DNA of 64,000 nucleotides from Desulfosporosinus acididurans (GTDB lineage: Bacteria; Bacillota; Desulfitobacteriia; Desulfitobacteriales; Desulfitobacteriaceae), in assembly GCF_001029285.1 (NCBI RefSeq), contig NZ_LDZY01000012.1, forward strand, positions 62,001 to 126,000, read 5' to 3'. Position numbers and translations under genes: made by a program. Under the pieces are notes generated by a model, which was not told where the DNA came from, did not search any database, and was given only the letters and a program-made list of their open reading frames with translations. Positions 34,694 through 43,602 of the stretch are shown in pieces (position 1 is the first letter of the stretch; every line of letters starts with the position of its first letter).

Positions 34694-34971
34694 TTTTAAA
34701 GGTTAAAGACCTGGAGTATAGGATAAGCATTTAAGTGACCTCCTTATGTTATTCTTCAGGTTAACTAGGTTAGCTCTAGCTAACTTGAAGTTGTTGGTTT
34801 GAAAATAGGATACGTAAGAAATTCAAAACTGCTACTATTGGGTTTTGACAGTATTTTCCAAAAAAAACGAAGCGCCGCAAAACTACTTTTTGGTATAGTA
34901 AGCGATGCTTCTTGTATTATGTGGCCTTTTCCGAACAATGGCTAAAAACAAATATATTACCATAAAGTTCC
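34694..34971 (+). other. Intergenic region between mntR and the tetR promoter
   Basis: No gene recognised. A perfect 7-bp inverted repeat GTTAGCT-CT-AGCTAAC lies at 34769-34784, and CGAAGC (34869) with GCTTC (34908) could form a weak terminator stem for mntR. The words TAACTAGGTTA near 34762 resemble the tetR operator candidate at 35017. Confidence 0.4.
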
Positions 34972-35000
34972 TTGACGAATAATTGCAAACCGATTAGAAT
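34972..35000 (+). promoter_or_regulatory. Promoter of the tetR-exporter operon
   Basis: TTGACG (34972-34977), a 17-bp spacer and TAGAAT (34995-35000). The predicted transcript start is near 35007. Confidence 0.75.
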
Positions 35001-35016
35001 AATCTTTAAACCATAA

Positions 35017-35032
35017 GTAACTAACTGGTTAC
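35017..35032 (+). promoter_or_regulatory. Candidate TetR operator
   Basis: GTAAC-TAACTG-GTTAC, a 16-bp inverted repeat about 10 bp after the predicted transcript start and 30 bp before the tetR start codon. The position is that of an autorepression site. Confidence 0.5.
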
Positions 35033-35061
35033 ATACTTTTTTGATTTTGGTGGGGGAAACA

Positions 35062-35727
35062 ATGAATAATGGCGCTAAAGAAAAAACTATGAAGAAGGTC
35101 GATGGGCGGGGGCAGCGTTCTGAAGAGAGTCGAGGACGGATTTTAAACTCTGCTACAAGAATCTTTGCAAAGAAAGGGCTTGATGGTGCACGAATTGATG
35201 AAATAGCCGAGGATGCAGGAATCAACAAACGTATGCTTTATCATTATTTTGGCAGCAAGGAAGACCTGTATGTAGAAGTATTACGTTTTAACTATGAAAA
35301 AATTTATACCTTAAGCAAAAATGCTTTTAACTTAGCTGATGACTCAAAAGAAAATGTTACGCGAGCAGTGCGGGCTTACTTTTACTTTCTGGCTAAGAAT
35401 GAGGACTTTGTACGGCTTACCAGTTGGGAAGCACTAAATGGAGGTCGGTTTGCTAAAAAGGTAATTCCGCAATTCTTCGATCTTGTTGAATTAGAGTTCG
35501 GTGACATTATTAAGGATGGTATCAAACGAAATTTCATTCGCCCCGATACGGATATTCGTCAAGTAATTGTAAGTGTGCAGGCTTTGTGTCTTGTTTATTT
35601 TAACAGGCGTGAGATTGTTCAGCCTCTTTGGCAGGAAGATTTACTGTCTGAAGAAATGCTGGAGGTAAGACTGCAGCATATATTGGCTCTAATTTTTGAT
35701 GGAATTTTTAGTCATGAGGAGGAATAA
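35062..35727 (+). CDS. TetR/AcrR-family transcriptional regulator
   Basis: A 221-residue repressor: helix-turn-helix at residues ~20-66 (RGRILNSATRIFAKKGLDGA, IDEIAEDAGINKRMLYHYFG) and an all-helical ligand domain. ATG 35062 follows GGTGGGGGA by 4-5 bp; an earlier in-frame TTG at 35041 lacks a site. It is the first gene of an operon with HlyD, ABC ATPase and two ABC-2 permeases, comparable to CecR with ybhGFSR in E. coli. Probably autoregulated through the inverted repeat at 35017. Confidence 0.9.
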   Translation: MNNGAKEKTMKKVDGRGQRSEESRGRILNSATRIFAKKGLDGARIDEIAEDAGINKRMLYHYFGSKEDLYVEVLRFNYEKIYTLSKNAFNLADDSKENVTRAVRAYFYFLAKNEDFVRLTSWEALNGGRFAKKVIPQFFDLVELEFGDIIKDGIKRNFIRPDTDIRQVIVSVQALCLVYFNRREIVQPLWQEDLLSEEMLEVRLQHILALIFDGIFSHEEE

Positions 35728-35733
35728 AGATCG

Positions 35734-36801
35734 ATGGATGCTTTAGCGAGAATTAATTTTAAAAAAATAGGTGTTTTTATTTTGTTCATGGGAATTATCG
35801 GGGGAAGCCTGGTGATTTTTAATCAATACTTTTACAAACGTCAAGTTGCTCTGACTAATGAGCAACAGAGTTTGACGGCGACAGGCACAATTGAAGCTAC
35901 GGATGTTATGGCTTCTTTTAAGGTTCCGGGAAAATTAGCCAAAACCTTGGTAGATGAGGGGAGTCAAGTAAAAGCAGGACAAGAAATAGCGTCCTTGGAA
36001 AGTGAAGAAATCAGTTCAGATGTTGTTGCCGCCCAAGGTGCTTATAGCGCTGCTCTGGAGAACTCTCAGAAAGCCGCCGATGCGGTTCCTTTAACAAAGG
36101 AGCAGGTCGAGAGCACGATAGCCCAGACTCAAGCTAAAGTAGCCCAAGCAGAAATAGGTGTTAAAGATGCTGAACAATCCTATGACCGGGCTACAGCGCT
36201 GTTTAAAGGAGGTGCTGTTCCGCAGAAGACATTGGATGATGCGACAAATGCTTATGATTTGGCAAAAAGCAAGCTTCAGGAAGCTCAAGCCGCTCTTCAA
36301 CAGGCTTTGTCAGCTCAGAGCAATGTGACAATTGCTCAGGCGCAATCTGATGCAGCTCAGGGTGCGGTTACACAAGCCAGTGGAGCAGTAGATAAAGCAA
36401 CAGCCTATCTTAACGATACTAATTTGCTTTCTCCGCTGACGGGCTACATTACTAAAAAGTACCTTCAGGCCGGAGAAATGTTAAATGCTGGTACACCTGT
36501 TTATGAAATAACTGATTTAGCAAATCCCTATGTAAATGTTTACATTAGCGAAACAAAAATCGGGCGTGTTCATTTAAATCAGGAGGCAGACGTAACTGTG
36601 GATGCTTATCCGAACCGAGTCTTTAAAGGAAAGGTCGTTTTAATCAATGGGGCTGGAGAATTCGCAGTAAAAAAAGCGATTAATGACCAATACGAACATG
36701 ACATTCAGAGTTTTGAAGTTAAAATTGAATTGCCTAATCAGGATTTGGCGTTAAAGACAGGGATGACGGCACAAGTTAAGATCATAGAGGGGGCTAAGTG
36801 A
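35734..36801 (+). CDS. HlyD-family membrane fusion protein
   Basis: A 355-residue adaptor subunit of an export system. One N-terminal membrane helix (about residues 11-31, IGVFILFMGIIGGSLVIFNQ), a split lipoyl-like domain (GKLAKTLVDEGSQVKAGQEIASLES), a long Ala/Gln-rich coiled-coil hairpin (residues ~95-215) and a beta-barrel (GYITKKYLQAGEMLNAGTPV). In a Gram-positive host such YbhG-like proteins work in the membrane with the ABC-2 permeases that follow. AGGAGG lies 11 bp before ATG 35734; 6 bp after tetR. Confidence 0.92.
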   Translation: MDALARINFKKIGVFILFMGIIGGSLVIFNQYFYKRQVALTNEQQSLTATGTIEATDVMASFKVPGKLAKTLVDEGSQVKAGQEIASLESEEISSDVVAAQGAYSAALENSQKAADAVPLTKEQVESTIAQTQAKVAQAEIGVKDAEQSYDRATALFKGGAVPQKTLDDATNAYDLAKSKLQEAQAALQQALSAQSNVTIAQAQSDAAQGAVTQASGAVDKATAYLNDTNLLSPLTGYITKKYLQAGEMLNAGTPVYEITDLANPYVNVYISETKIGRVHLNQEADVTVDAYPNRVFKGKVVLINGAGEFAVKKAINDQYEHDIQSFEVKIELPNQDLALKTGMTAQVKIIEGAK

Positions 36802-36802
36802 C

Positions 36803-37510
36803 ATGGAACCAGTAATTAAGGTGAATAATCTGGTACAGAAAATTGGCCGCAAACCCCTTTTGCAAGGAATCACGTTTGAAGTCATGGCAGGTGAGTGTTT
36901 GGGCATTTTTGGCACTCGAGGAGCAGGGAAGACGTCTTTGATCCATATTTTGGCGGGAGTTGATCGTTTTTCCTCCGGTCAGATAACCATATATGGGCAT
37001 AATATAAGAAAAACCGAGAAATTTAAACGCGATATTGGACTTGTGACTCAAGCAAACAGTTTATTTCGCGATATGACAGTCGTGGAAAATCTTGATTTTA
37101 TTGCAGCTCTAAAGAAGGCACCAAAGGCTAATGTTCTTGAAATGATTGAACGATTTAATCTTAAGGAATTTCTCTCTAAACCGGCAGCAGCTTTAGACAT
37201 TGGTGCTCTGCAAAGGCTTTCCTTGGCTTGCGCAATGCTTAATCGGCCGAAGTTGCTGTTAGTTGATGAAATTATGAAAGATATTGATTTGCCTTCCCGC
37301 AATCTTATTTTAAGTGAGTTGGAACAATTTTCAGCAGGAGGCGGCACTTGTGTTAGTGCAATTAGTACGTTGACAATTTGTGACTATATAGACAAAGTCG
37401 CCTGGTTAGAGGGCGGGACTATAACCCTCTATGATTTGCAAGAAGCCCAAGCGGAATGGGACAGGCAGGAGAAATATTACGCAGAACAGAGTGGTCGTTG
37501 TCATGCTTAA
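36803..37510 (+). CDS. ABC transporter ATPase subunit with degenerate motifs
   Basis: A 235-residue single nucleotide-binding domain. Walker A is intact (GTRGAGKTSL) and Walker B reads LLLVDEIM. The signature LSGGQ is replaced by LDIGALQR, the D-loop by DID and no His is present in the H-loop region (VSAISTLTICDYID). In YbhF-like exporters a two-domain ATPase has a degenerate first and an intact second domain; here only the degenerate one exists, and the next gene overlaps by 8 nt. ATP hydrolysis is therefore doubtful unless another ATPase joins. Confidence 0.85.
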   Translation: MEPVIKVNNLVQKIGRKPLLQGITFEVMAGECLGIFGTRGAGKTSLIHILAGVDRFSSGQITIYGHNIRKTEKFKRDIGLVTQANSLFRDMTVVENLDFIAALKKAPKANVLEMIERFNLKEFLSKPAAALDIGALQRLSLACAMLNRPKLLLVDEIMKDIDLPSRNLILSELEQFSAGGGTCVSAISTLTICDYIDKVAWLEGGTITLYDLQEAQAEWDRQEKYYAEQSGRCHA

Positions 37511-38669
37511 ACAGTGTCGTGCAGTTTTAGAGCGTGAACTATTCTATATGTGGCGGGACAAGAGCTTGCGTCATATTTTGCTCATTGGTCCTTTGCTCGG
37601 TTTACTGCTGTTTGCTGGTGTCTATAGTTATCAACGGATTGGTAATATACCAACAGGGATCGTAGATCTGGATAACAGCAGCGCCAGTCGGCAAGTTGTT
37701 GAGGAACTGAAAAATAGTCAAAATTTACAGGTAGCAGCCTATTTTGACAGCTTTGCGCAACTGAAGGAGTCCATTAAAAGGGGAGAGGTTATTGTTGGGG
37801 TTGTCATTCCCGATAACTTTGGCAAAAACGTTGCCTTACATCGCCAAACTAGAGTAGCAGTAGTTATTGACGGTATGAATATGGCCTATGCTACCAATGC
37901 CTCAAGTGCTATTTTGACTGTGACAAGAACGTTTGGGGCCCAAGTAGGGATTCAAACTCTAATTGCCCAGGGAATTCAGGCCAACCAAGCCCAAGAGGCC
38001 TATCAGTCCATCGCTTTCCCGGAAGAAGCATGGTTTAACCCAACGTTGAATTACGCTTATTTTACAGTTTTAGGTTTTGCCTTAAATGTTTGGCAGCAAT
38101 GTTTGACTCTCGCTGCCTGTATGACTATTATCGGCGAGAATGGTTTGCGCAGCTGGCTTCAAATTAAAACTTCCGGAATATCCTCAGCAGTGCTTTTCTT
38201 CTGTAAATCTCTGGTTCACATTGCTGTTTTTATGCTGATCGTTTTCCCGCTTTATTATTTGGCCTTTGTCGTTTTTAAGCTTCCACTGGCCTGCGGATGG
38301 CTAAATTTATTGTCATTCACCTTGATTTTTATTATTGCTCTGCATAGTCTTGGCACAATGATGTCGAGTATTTCCCGAAACGCTGTGGATGCTTCACGCT
38401 ATGGGATGATTATTGCTTTACCGGCTTTTGTGATTTCTGGTTATACCTGGCCGCTTGAAGCAATGCCGCAGTGGGTGCAGCATGCGGCTTGGTTCCTTCC
38501 TCAAACTTGGTTTTTTCAGGGATTGAATTATTTGACCTTTAAGAATCCGGGCTGGGGATTTATGAGCCACTACTATTTGGCTTTAGGATTGATGGCTGTT
38601 CTTTTCTATAGCGTAGCGGCTTTACGCCTTATGGTTGAGAATTTCTTACCTAAGGGGGGATTGATGTGA
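37503..38669 (+). CDS. ABC-2 family exporter permease (YbhS/YhhJ-like), first
   Basis: A 388-residue permease. One N-terminal helix (HILLIGPLLGLLLFAGVY) is followed by a large external domain (GIVDLDNSSASRQVVEELKN) and five C-terminal helices ending with ALPAFVISGYTWPLEAMPQW, the ABC-2 signature. ATG 37503 overlaps the ATPase gene by 8 nt; GTG 37491 is a possible earlier start. It overlaps the second permease by 4 nt. Presumably forms a heterodimer with it. Confidence 0.9.
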   Translation: MLKQCRAVLERELFYMWRDKSLRHILLIGPLLGLLLFAGVYSYQRIGNIPTGIVDLDNSSASRQVVEELKNSQNLQVAAYFDSFAQLKESIKRGEVIVGVVIPDNFGKNVALHRQTRVAVVIDGMNMAYATNASSAILTVTRTFGAQVGIQTLIAQGIQANQAQEAYQSIAFPEEAWFNPTLNYAYFTVLGFALNVWQQCLTLAACMTIIGENGLRSWLQIKTSGISSAVLFFCKSLVHIAVFMLIVFPLYYLAFVVFKLPLACGWLNLLSFTLIFIIALHSLGTMMSSISRNAVDASRYGMIIALPAFVISGYTWPLEAMPQWVQHAAWFLPQTWFFQGLNYLTFKNPGWGFMSHYYLALGLMAVLFYSVAALRLMVENFLPKGGLM

Positions 38670-39874
38670 AGCAGATTTTAAACATTGCTTATTATGAAAT
38701 GATGCATATTTTAAAGGAGCGAGTTCTTTTCTTGATGATCTTTTTCGTACCGCTCCTCTACGCCTCGTTATTTGGTCTCGTTTACGTTTCTGGTATTCTG
38801 CAGCATGTCCCTCTTGGGATTGTTGATCTTGATCATTCTAAGGAAAGCCGCGATGTTGTTTCTGCCTTCGAAAACACCCCGGATTTTAAAGTGATTCCGG
38901 AAGTGACTACTTATGCGGCTTTAGAAAAGGGAATGAAAACCGGGTTGATTCGAGCGGGTGTTGTGATTCCTGAAGATTATTCTCAGAAATTATCTCAGCA
39001 TCAACTCACCCAGATTTTGACCATTTATGATGGGTCTAATCTCATCTATGGGTTCAATACTCGCAAGTATTTTCAACAAGTGCTCAATACCTTCAGTGCT
39101 GATCATACTGCTGCTTACCTTAGTGGTTTAGGTATGACGAAACATGAGATCACGAATGTCATGGATACGGTATCCTACAGCATGGAAATTTGGTATAATC
39201 CGACCTTAAGTTATGCCACTTTCATCTATATGGGCTTAGCTCTTATGATTTTTCAGCAGATCGGTTTACTCGGAATTGGTTTGACGGCGACTCGGGAGAA
39301 AGAGCGGAATACTTGGATTCAATTTCTTAGTGCTGCCGTTTCGCCATGGAAGATCTTTTTGGGCAAAGCACTGCCTTATTATATTGCTAACTTTTTTAAC
39401 TATGGTTTAGTCATGTGGGTTGCAGTGCGTTTTGTTAATGTTAAAATCGAAGGTTCGGTGGCCCTGATTGTTCTCTTGGGCTTGCTTTTTGACATTATTG
39501 TCGTCTCGGCGGGCTTTGTTGTTTCCGTATACGTTCCCAACTCTTTATTAGTTACGAGATATCTGATGCTAATTTCAGTCCCCATTTTTGTAAGTTCGGG
39601 ATATTCTTGGCCCAGTACTCATATACCGAAGATCATCAATGAATTAGTTCGGCTTATGCCTTACACTTGGATGGCCGAAGGGTTTCGTTTGCTTACCGTA
39701 AAAAACTTAGGTTTTTCCTATTTGGTGGATAAGATTATAGTTCTTATTGTTATGGCTGCAATCAGCTTATTTTTCGCTTTAACCTTCTCAAAGCGAAGAA
39801 AACCTCCAGCTCAGACCGGTTTGGCTGTAAATGGTTCGATTAGTTATCCTGACAAGTCTTGCTTGCGTTTATAG
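38666..39874 (+). CDS. ABC-2 family exporter permease (YbhR-like), second
   Basis: A 402-residue paralogue of the preceding permease with the same plan: N-terminal helix (VLFLMIFFVPLLYASLFGLV), external domain (GIVDLDHSKESRDVVSAFEN) and C-terminal helices with SVPIFVSSGYSWPSTHIPKI. The GTG at 38666 overlaps the previous stop (GTGA) and follows GGGGGGA. It ends the operon; the C-terminal tail KRRKPPAQTGLAVNGSISYP is not conserved in the family. Confidence 0.9.
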   Translation: MKQILNIAYYEMMHILKERVLFLMIFFVPLLYASLFGLVYVSGILQHVPLGIVDLDHSKESRDVVSAFENTPDFKVIPEVTTYAALEKGMKTGLIRAGVVIPEDYSQKLSQHQLTQILTIYDGSNLIYGFNTRKYFQQVLNTFSADHTAAYLSGLGMTKHEITNVMDTVSYSMEIWYNPTLSYATFIYMGLALMIFQQIGLLGIGLTATREKERNTWIQFLSAAVSPWKIFLGKALPYYIANFFNYGLVMWVAVRFVNVKIEGSVALIVLLGLLFDIIVVSAGFVVSVYVPNSLLVTRYLMLISVPIFVSSGYSWPSTHIPKIINELVRLMPYTWMAEGFRLLTVKNLGFSYLVDKIIVLIVMAAISLFFALTFSKRRKPPAQTGLAVNGSISYPDKSCLRL

Positions 39875-40232
39875 GCCGGTTATTGAGATGAAGGTGCTTA
39901 TCCTTTAATGACTCGGAAGTACTTTACTCTTTAGTATAAGGAGGAGAGGTACTTCTCTTTCTGATTTTTGCGGGAGGTAAAAAATATTATATACAATTCA
40001 CATGAGGAGACTTTATCCGCACTAAAAAGGTATGATTTTGTAAACATACCTTTTTAGTGTATTATAACTATAGTAAATACATAAAGAATGAATAATTTTC
40101 CGAAATGGAGGTATTGCTTTCAATAGATTCGGTAGGGATGGAATCCTTTAACCTTCTGAAATGGAACAAAAAAATAGAACCAAAGTAATTGGGGTAATCT
40201 AATTTTAAATGAAGTAAGAAAGAGGTTTTAGC
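39875..40232 (+). other. Intergenic region before the MFS gene
   Basis: No gene recognised. It contains the 14-bp inverted repeat at 40021-40058. Between 40105 and 40190 the words CCGAAATGGAGG and CTGAAATGGAAC recur as a loose direct repeat of unknown meaning. Confidence 0.4.
40021..40058. terminator. Perfect 14-bp inverted repeat between exporter operon and MFS gene
   Basis: ACTAAAAAGGTATG (40021-40034) and CATACCTTTTTAGT (40045-40058) with a 10-nt loop. A-rich on one arm and T-rich on the other, so it can act as a terminator in either direction; the T run is part of the stem. An operator role for the MFS gene is an alternative. Confidence 0.55.
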
Positions 40233-41681
40233 ATGGCAGAAGCAAGTATAAGAGAACATCCGAATATTCGCTGGTTTATCCTCCTGACGGTATCAGTTGG
40301 TACATTTATGTCTACGCTTGATTCAAGTATTGTAAATGTTGCTTTACCTACAATTTCAACTGCCTTTAAAACAGACCTTGAAACATTACAATGGGTTGTT
40401 ACAGGGTATTTATTAACCATATCAAGCCTCTTGCCAATATTTGGAAGATTGGCAGACATATTAGGCCGAAAACGCATTTTTTCAATTGGTTTTATTCTCT
40501 TTACTGTAGGTTCAGCACTTTGTGGCCTATCAACCAACGTTTTTATGTTAATCGGTTTTCGCGTCTTTCAAGCCCTTGGCGCATCAATGCTGATGGCAAA
40601 CTCCCAAGCCATTACTGTCGCCGCATTTTCACCTCATGAACGCGGACGAGCACTCGGATTAACGGGAACTACTGTTGCCCTCGGCTCTTTAACCGGTCCG
40701 GCCTTGGGGGGATTAATAGTAGGTTTAGTGGGATGGGAATATATTTTCTACATTAATGTTCCTATCGGCATTATTGGTTTTATTGCTTCCCAGATCATTC
40801 TGCCAGATGATAAACCAACTGAAGAGCGTGAACCTTTCGATTTTTATGGCGCTTTCCTCTTTTCGATTGGGATGGTTGCTCTCCTTTTTGCAATCAATAA
40901 TGGTGAAGACTATGGTTGGTCTTCAGCTCCCATCCTTTTGGGAATTGCAGCCGGCCTCATTCTTCTAATCTCATTTTTTATTATCGAACAAAAAGTTAAA
41001 GCGCCAATGATAAATCTATCACTATATAAAATAAAGCCATTTGCCATTGGCAATATCTCGGGTTTCTTGTCGTTTGTGGCTTCGTTTTGCAATACTATGT
41101 TAATGCCTTTTGTTCTCCAGCACTCTTTCAATTGGTCTCCGGAAAAAATTGGACTTTTGATGGCAACTTTTCCAGTCGTAATGGCAATCATTGCTCCAAC
41201 AAGCGGATATCTATCGGATAAAATCGGACCGGTTTTTTTAACAACCGGTGGTCTTGTAATTATTGCTATGGGCCTGTTTTTTCTGGCGACATTAAATATC
41301 CAGTCTCCTATTTGGTACATTATGATCGGGACAATTCTCATGGGTCTTGGTTCGGGAATGTTTCAATCGCCCAATAACAGCAGTGTAATGGGTGCTGTTC
41401 CCAGGCATATGCTTGGTACAGCCGGAGGGTTAAATGCCCTAGTACGTAATGTTGGCATGGTAGTAGGCACAACACTGGCCGTTTCAGTCTATGACGCACG
41501 CCAAAATAGAATATTGACTGGGTTAACAAAACCAACGCTTGCCCAACAAGTAAGCGCATCCCTCTCAGCTTATCATACGGTAATGATTATTGGAGGCGTT
41601 GTTGCACTCCTTGCAGCGTTTCTTTCGATGAGTCGTAAGGGTTATGTATCAGGTGATCTTCATAAAGTTCAACGTTCTTAA
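40233..41681 (+). CDS. MFS drug:H+ antiporter, DHA2 (EmrB/QacA) family
   Basis: A 482-residue transporter with about 14 predicted helices. Helix 1 has the DHA2 motif TFMSTLDSSIVNVALPTI (Asp in helix 1), followed by motif A-like GRLADILGRKRIF, RVFQALGASMLMANSQAI (motif B with Arg) and GLTGTTVALGSLTGPALGGL (motif C of antiporters). The ATG follows AAAGAGG by 8 bp. It probably exports lipophilic cations or drugs. It sits behind a TetR-controlled exporter operon but is separated by a terminator-like repeat. Confidence 0.92.
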   Translation: MAEASIREHPNIRWFILLTVSVGTFMSTLDSSIVNVALPTISTAFKTDLETLQWVVTGYLLTISSLLPIFGRLADILGRKRIFSIGFILFTVGSALCGLSTNVFMLIGFRVFQALGASMLMANSQAITVAAFSPHERGRALGLTGTTVALGSLTGPALGGLIVGLVGWEYIFYINVPIGIIGFIASQIILPDDKPTEEREPFDFYGAFLFSIGMVALLFAINNGEDYGWSSAPILLGIAAGLILLISFFIIEQKVKAPMINLSLYKIKPFAIGNISGFLSFVASFCNTMLMPFVLQHSFNWSPEKIGLLMATFPVVMAIIAPTSGYLSDKIGPVFLTTGGLVIIAMGLFFLATLNIQSPIWYIMIGTILMGLGSGMFQSPNNSSVMGAVPRHMLGTAGGLNALVRNVGMVVGTTLAVSVYDARQNRILTGLTKPTLAQQVSASLSAYHTVMIIGGVVALLAAFLSMSRKGYVSGDLHKVQRS

Positions 41682-41760
41682 TACTAACTGTCTTAGATTT
41701 TTTTCTTGGCATTATTTTCATAAGTTACAAAATTTGCTGAGCAATCAATGATTTAAAATG

Positions 41761-41797
41761 CCGGAACGTGCACAAACGTTCCGGTTATGTTATTTTT
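41761..41797 (+). terminator. Terminator of the MFS gene
   Basis: CCGGAACGT (41761-41769), GCACAA loop, ACGTTCCGG (41776-41784), then TTATGTTATTTTT. Rho-independent form with an interrupted T tract. Confidence 0.8.
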
Positions 41798-41830
41798 ATG
41801 TAAAAAATTTTCAGATATTAGAGGAAATCC

Positions 41831-41890
41831 ATGGAATTACGTAGAATCGAAAAGGAGTATTCTAAAAAATTAATGCAAATAAAGAATTAA
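41831..41890 (+). CDS. Tiny 19-residue open frame upstream of the chemoreceptor
   Basis: ATG 41831 to TAA 41888-41890 encodes MELRRIEKEYSKKLMQIKN. AGAGGAAA (41820-41827) is a fair ribosome binding site. It could be a leader peptide or chance; no family is recognisable at this length. Confidence 0.2.
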   Translation: MELRRIEKEYSKKLMQIKN

Positions 41891-41927
41891 TCAGATTTAG
41901 TAAATTATTGAAAGGGAGATGTTTCAT

Positions 41928-43433
41928 TTGCCTATTTTCTCCAAAAAACCTTGTTATGAAGCAGACTATATCCTCAAATACGTGGGAAAAACGTTAAATG
42001 GCTTGAAAGTGGAGGAACCAAAGGTTGAATATCCAATTCATATATCATTTTTAAACTATTTTCGGCGTCTTTTTGATAATGAAAAACAAATGGGGGCTTC
42101 AACAAAAGAGCTTTTATCAATTACCGCATCTTTAAGCAGCTTTGATGTTGATATGACGCATATTTCAAGTAAATTGATTGATTTTGCTAAGGAAATGTCT
42201 GTCCTCAGTGAATCGAATTTAGCGGTTGTTGAGGAAACTAATGCCGGAATGTCGGAAGTTAATAATACAGTGCAAAACACTTCCGAAACTCTTTCTCAAC
42301 TATCTGAAGCATCGGTACAGTTAGTAAATGGTAATCAAAACAGTCTTCAGGAATTAAAAGAGGTTAACCAGTTAAAAGAAGAGGTTATGGTTGATGCTGG
42401 TATTATGAGCGAAAAGGTTGATCAATTAGTTGATATGGCCAATAAGGTAAACGAAATTGTGTATGGAGTGGGAGAGATCGCAGAACAGACTAATTTACTG
42501 GCTTTAAATGCTTCGATAGAAGCGGCTAGGGCAGGCGAAAACGGAAGAGGATTTGCAGTCGTTGCGGAAGAAATACGAAAACTTGCCGACAATACCAAGA
42601 AGAGTCTGGAAGGCATGAAGAATTTTATGCAAAGCATCCAGAAAGCAGCTCAAGAGGGCAAACAAAGTATGGATAATACAATTTCTTTAACAGAAAAGAT
42701 GAGTCATAAAATTGAAGTGATCACCAGTACTATGGAACAAGATGTTAGTATGCTGCAAACTACGATCACAGATGTTCAGCTAATAACTCAGGCCATGGAT
42801 GGAATTCGAACTTCAACGCAGGAAATTAATCAGGCTATGGATGTTTCGAGTAGAGAAGCAGAAAAGCTTACCCAAATGACCCAAGTAATTCACCAAGATG
42901 CTATGATAAGCGCAGATTATGCAAAGAAAATTGCTCATATTGACGAGCAGCTTTCACAAATTGTGAAAAAGCAGATGAGTTCTTTGCATGGAACAGTAAA
43001 TGCTATAACGAATGATGAGTTTTTGGACAACCTGCAAAAAGCGAAAATTGCTCACGATGCATGGCTGAAAAATTTGAAGCGTATTGTTGAGGAAATGGTC
43101 GTTTACCCTTTGCAAACGAATTCAGCTAAGTGTGCTTTTGGTCATTTCTATCGATCAATGAATGTAACCCATCCCGCTGTTAAAGATGAGTGGGAAGCGA
43201 TTGATGCTGTTCATGATGAATTTCATAAACTTGGTGAACGTGTGATTGACGTTGTTAATAAAGAACAGCAGTCTTCGGCTCAGGAATTGTATCGACAGGC
43301 TGAAGTTCTTTCGGACGAGATTTTTAGACATCTGGATACAATTATAGAGAAAGTTGAAGAACTAACTAAACAAGGTGTAAAGTTGTTTGGAGGAAAAATA
43401 GAGGAAACTTGTTCTGAGTGTGCTGCCTGTTAA
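41928..43433 (+). CDS. Soluble methyl-accepting chemoreceptor with C-terminal CZB domain
   Basis: A 501-residue receptor without membrane helices, so cytoplasmic. A short N-terminal conserved box ([14 protein letters not shown]) leads into a long coiled-coil signalling domain with the hairpin tip [20 protein letters not shown] and [15 protein letters not shown]. The last ~110 residues form a chemoreceptor zinc-binding domain: [38 protein letters not shown] supply His-Cys-His-His ligands. The Cys-rich end (ETCSECAAC) is unusual. TTG 41928 is preferred: AAGGGAG ends 9 bp before it but abuts ATG 41919. Confidence 0.9.
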   Translation: MPIFSKKPCYEADYILKYVGKTLNGLKVEEPKVEYPIHISFLNYFRRLFDNEKQMGASTKELLSITASLSSFDVDMTHISSKLIDFAKEMSVLSESNLAVVEETNAGMSEVNNTVQNTSETLSQLSEASVQLVNGNQNSLQELKEVNQLKEEVMVDAGIMSEKVDQLVDMANKVNEIVYGVGEIAEQTNLLALNASIEAARAGENGRGFAVVAEEIRKLADNTKKSLEGMKNFMQSIQKAAQEGKQSMDNTISLTEKMSHKIEVITSTMEQDVSMLQTTITDVQLITQAMDGIRTSTQEINQAMDVSSREAEKLTQMTQVIHQDAMISADYAKKIAHIDEQLSQIVKKQMSSLHGTVNAITNDEFLDNLQKAKIAHDAWLKNLKRIVEEMVVYPLQTNSAKCAFGHFYRSMNVTHPAVKDEWEAIDAVHDEFHKLGERVIDVVNKEQQSSAQELYRQAEVLSDEIFRHLDTIIEKVEELTKQGVKLFGGKIEETCSECAAC

Positions 43434-43545
43434 GCCAAAGGATGCGCATAGCGAATTAAAGGCGGTTGTTCAAGGATCAATCTTTGTGAGCCTTACCGCA
43501 TTTCTCAAGGGACAAATTTACTCTTATGGACGGTAATTACCAGAA

Positions 43546-43590
43546 AACAACAAATAGCAGTGAGACGTGTGCTCACTGCTATTTGTTGTT
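43546..43590. terminator. Bidirectional terminator between chemoreceptor and ferritin-like gene
   Basis: A perfect 19-bp stem: AACAACAAATAGCAGTGAG (43546-43564) with its complement at 43572-43590 and a 7-nt loop. Runs of A and T at the stem base serve both convergent genes. Confidence 0.85.
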
Positions 43591-43602
43591 GGTCAGGAGG
43601 AG

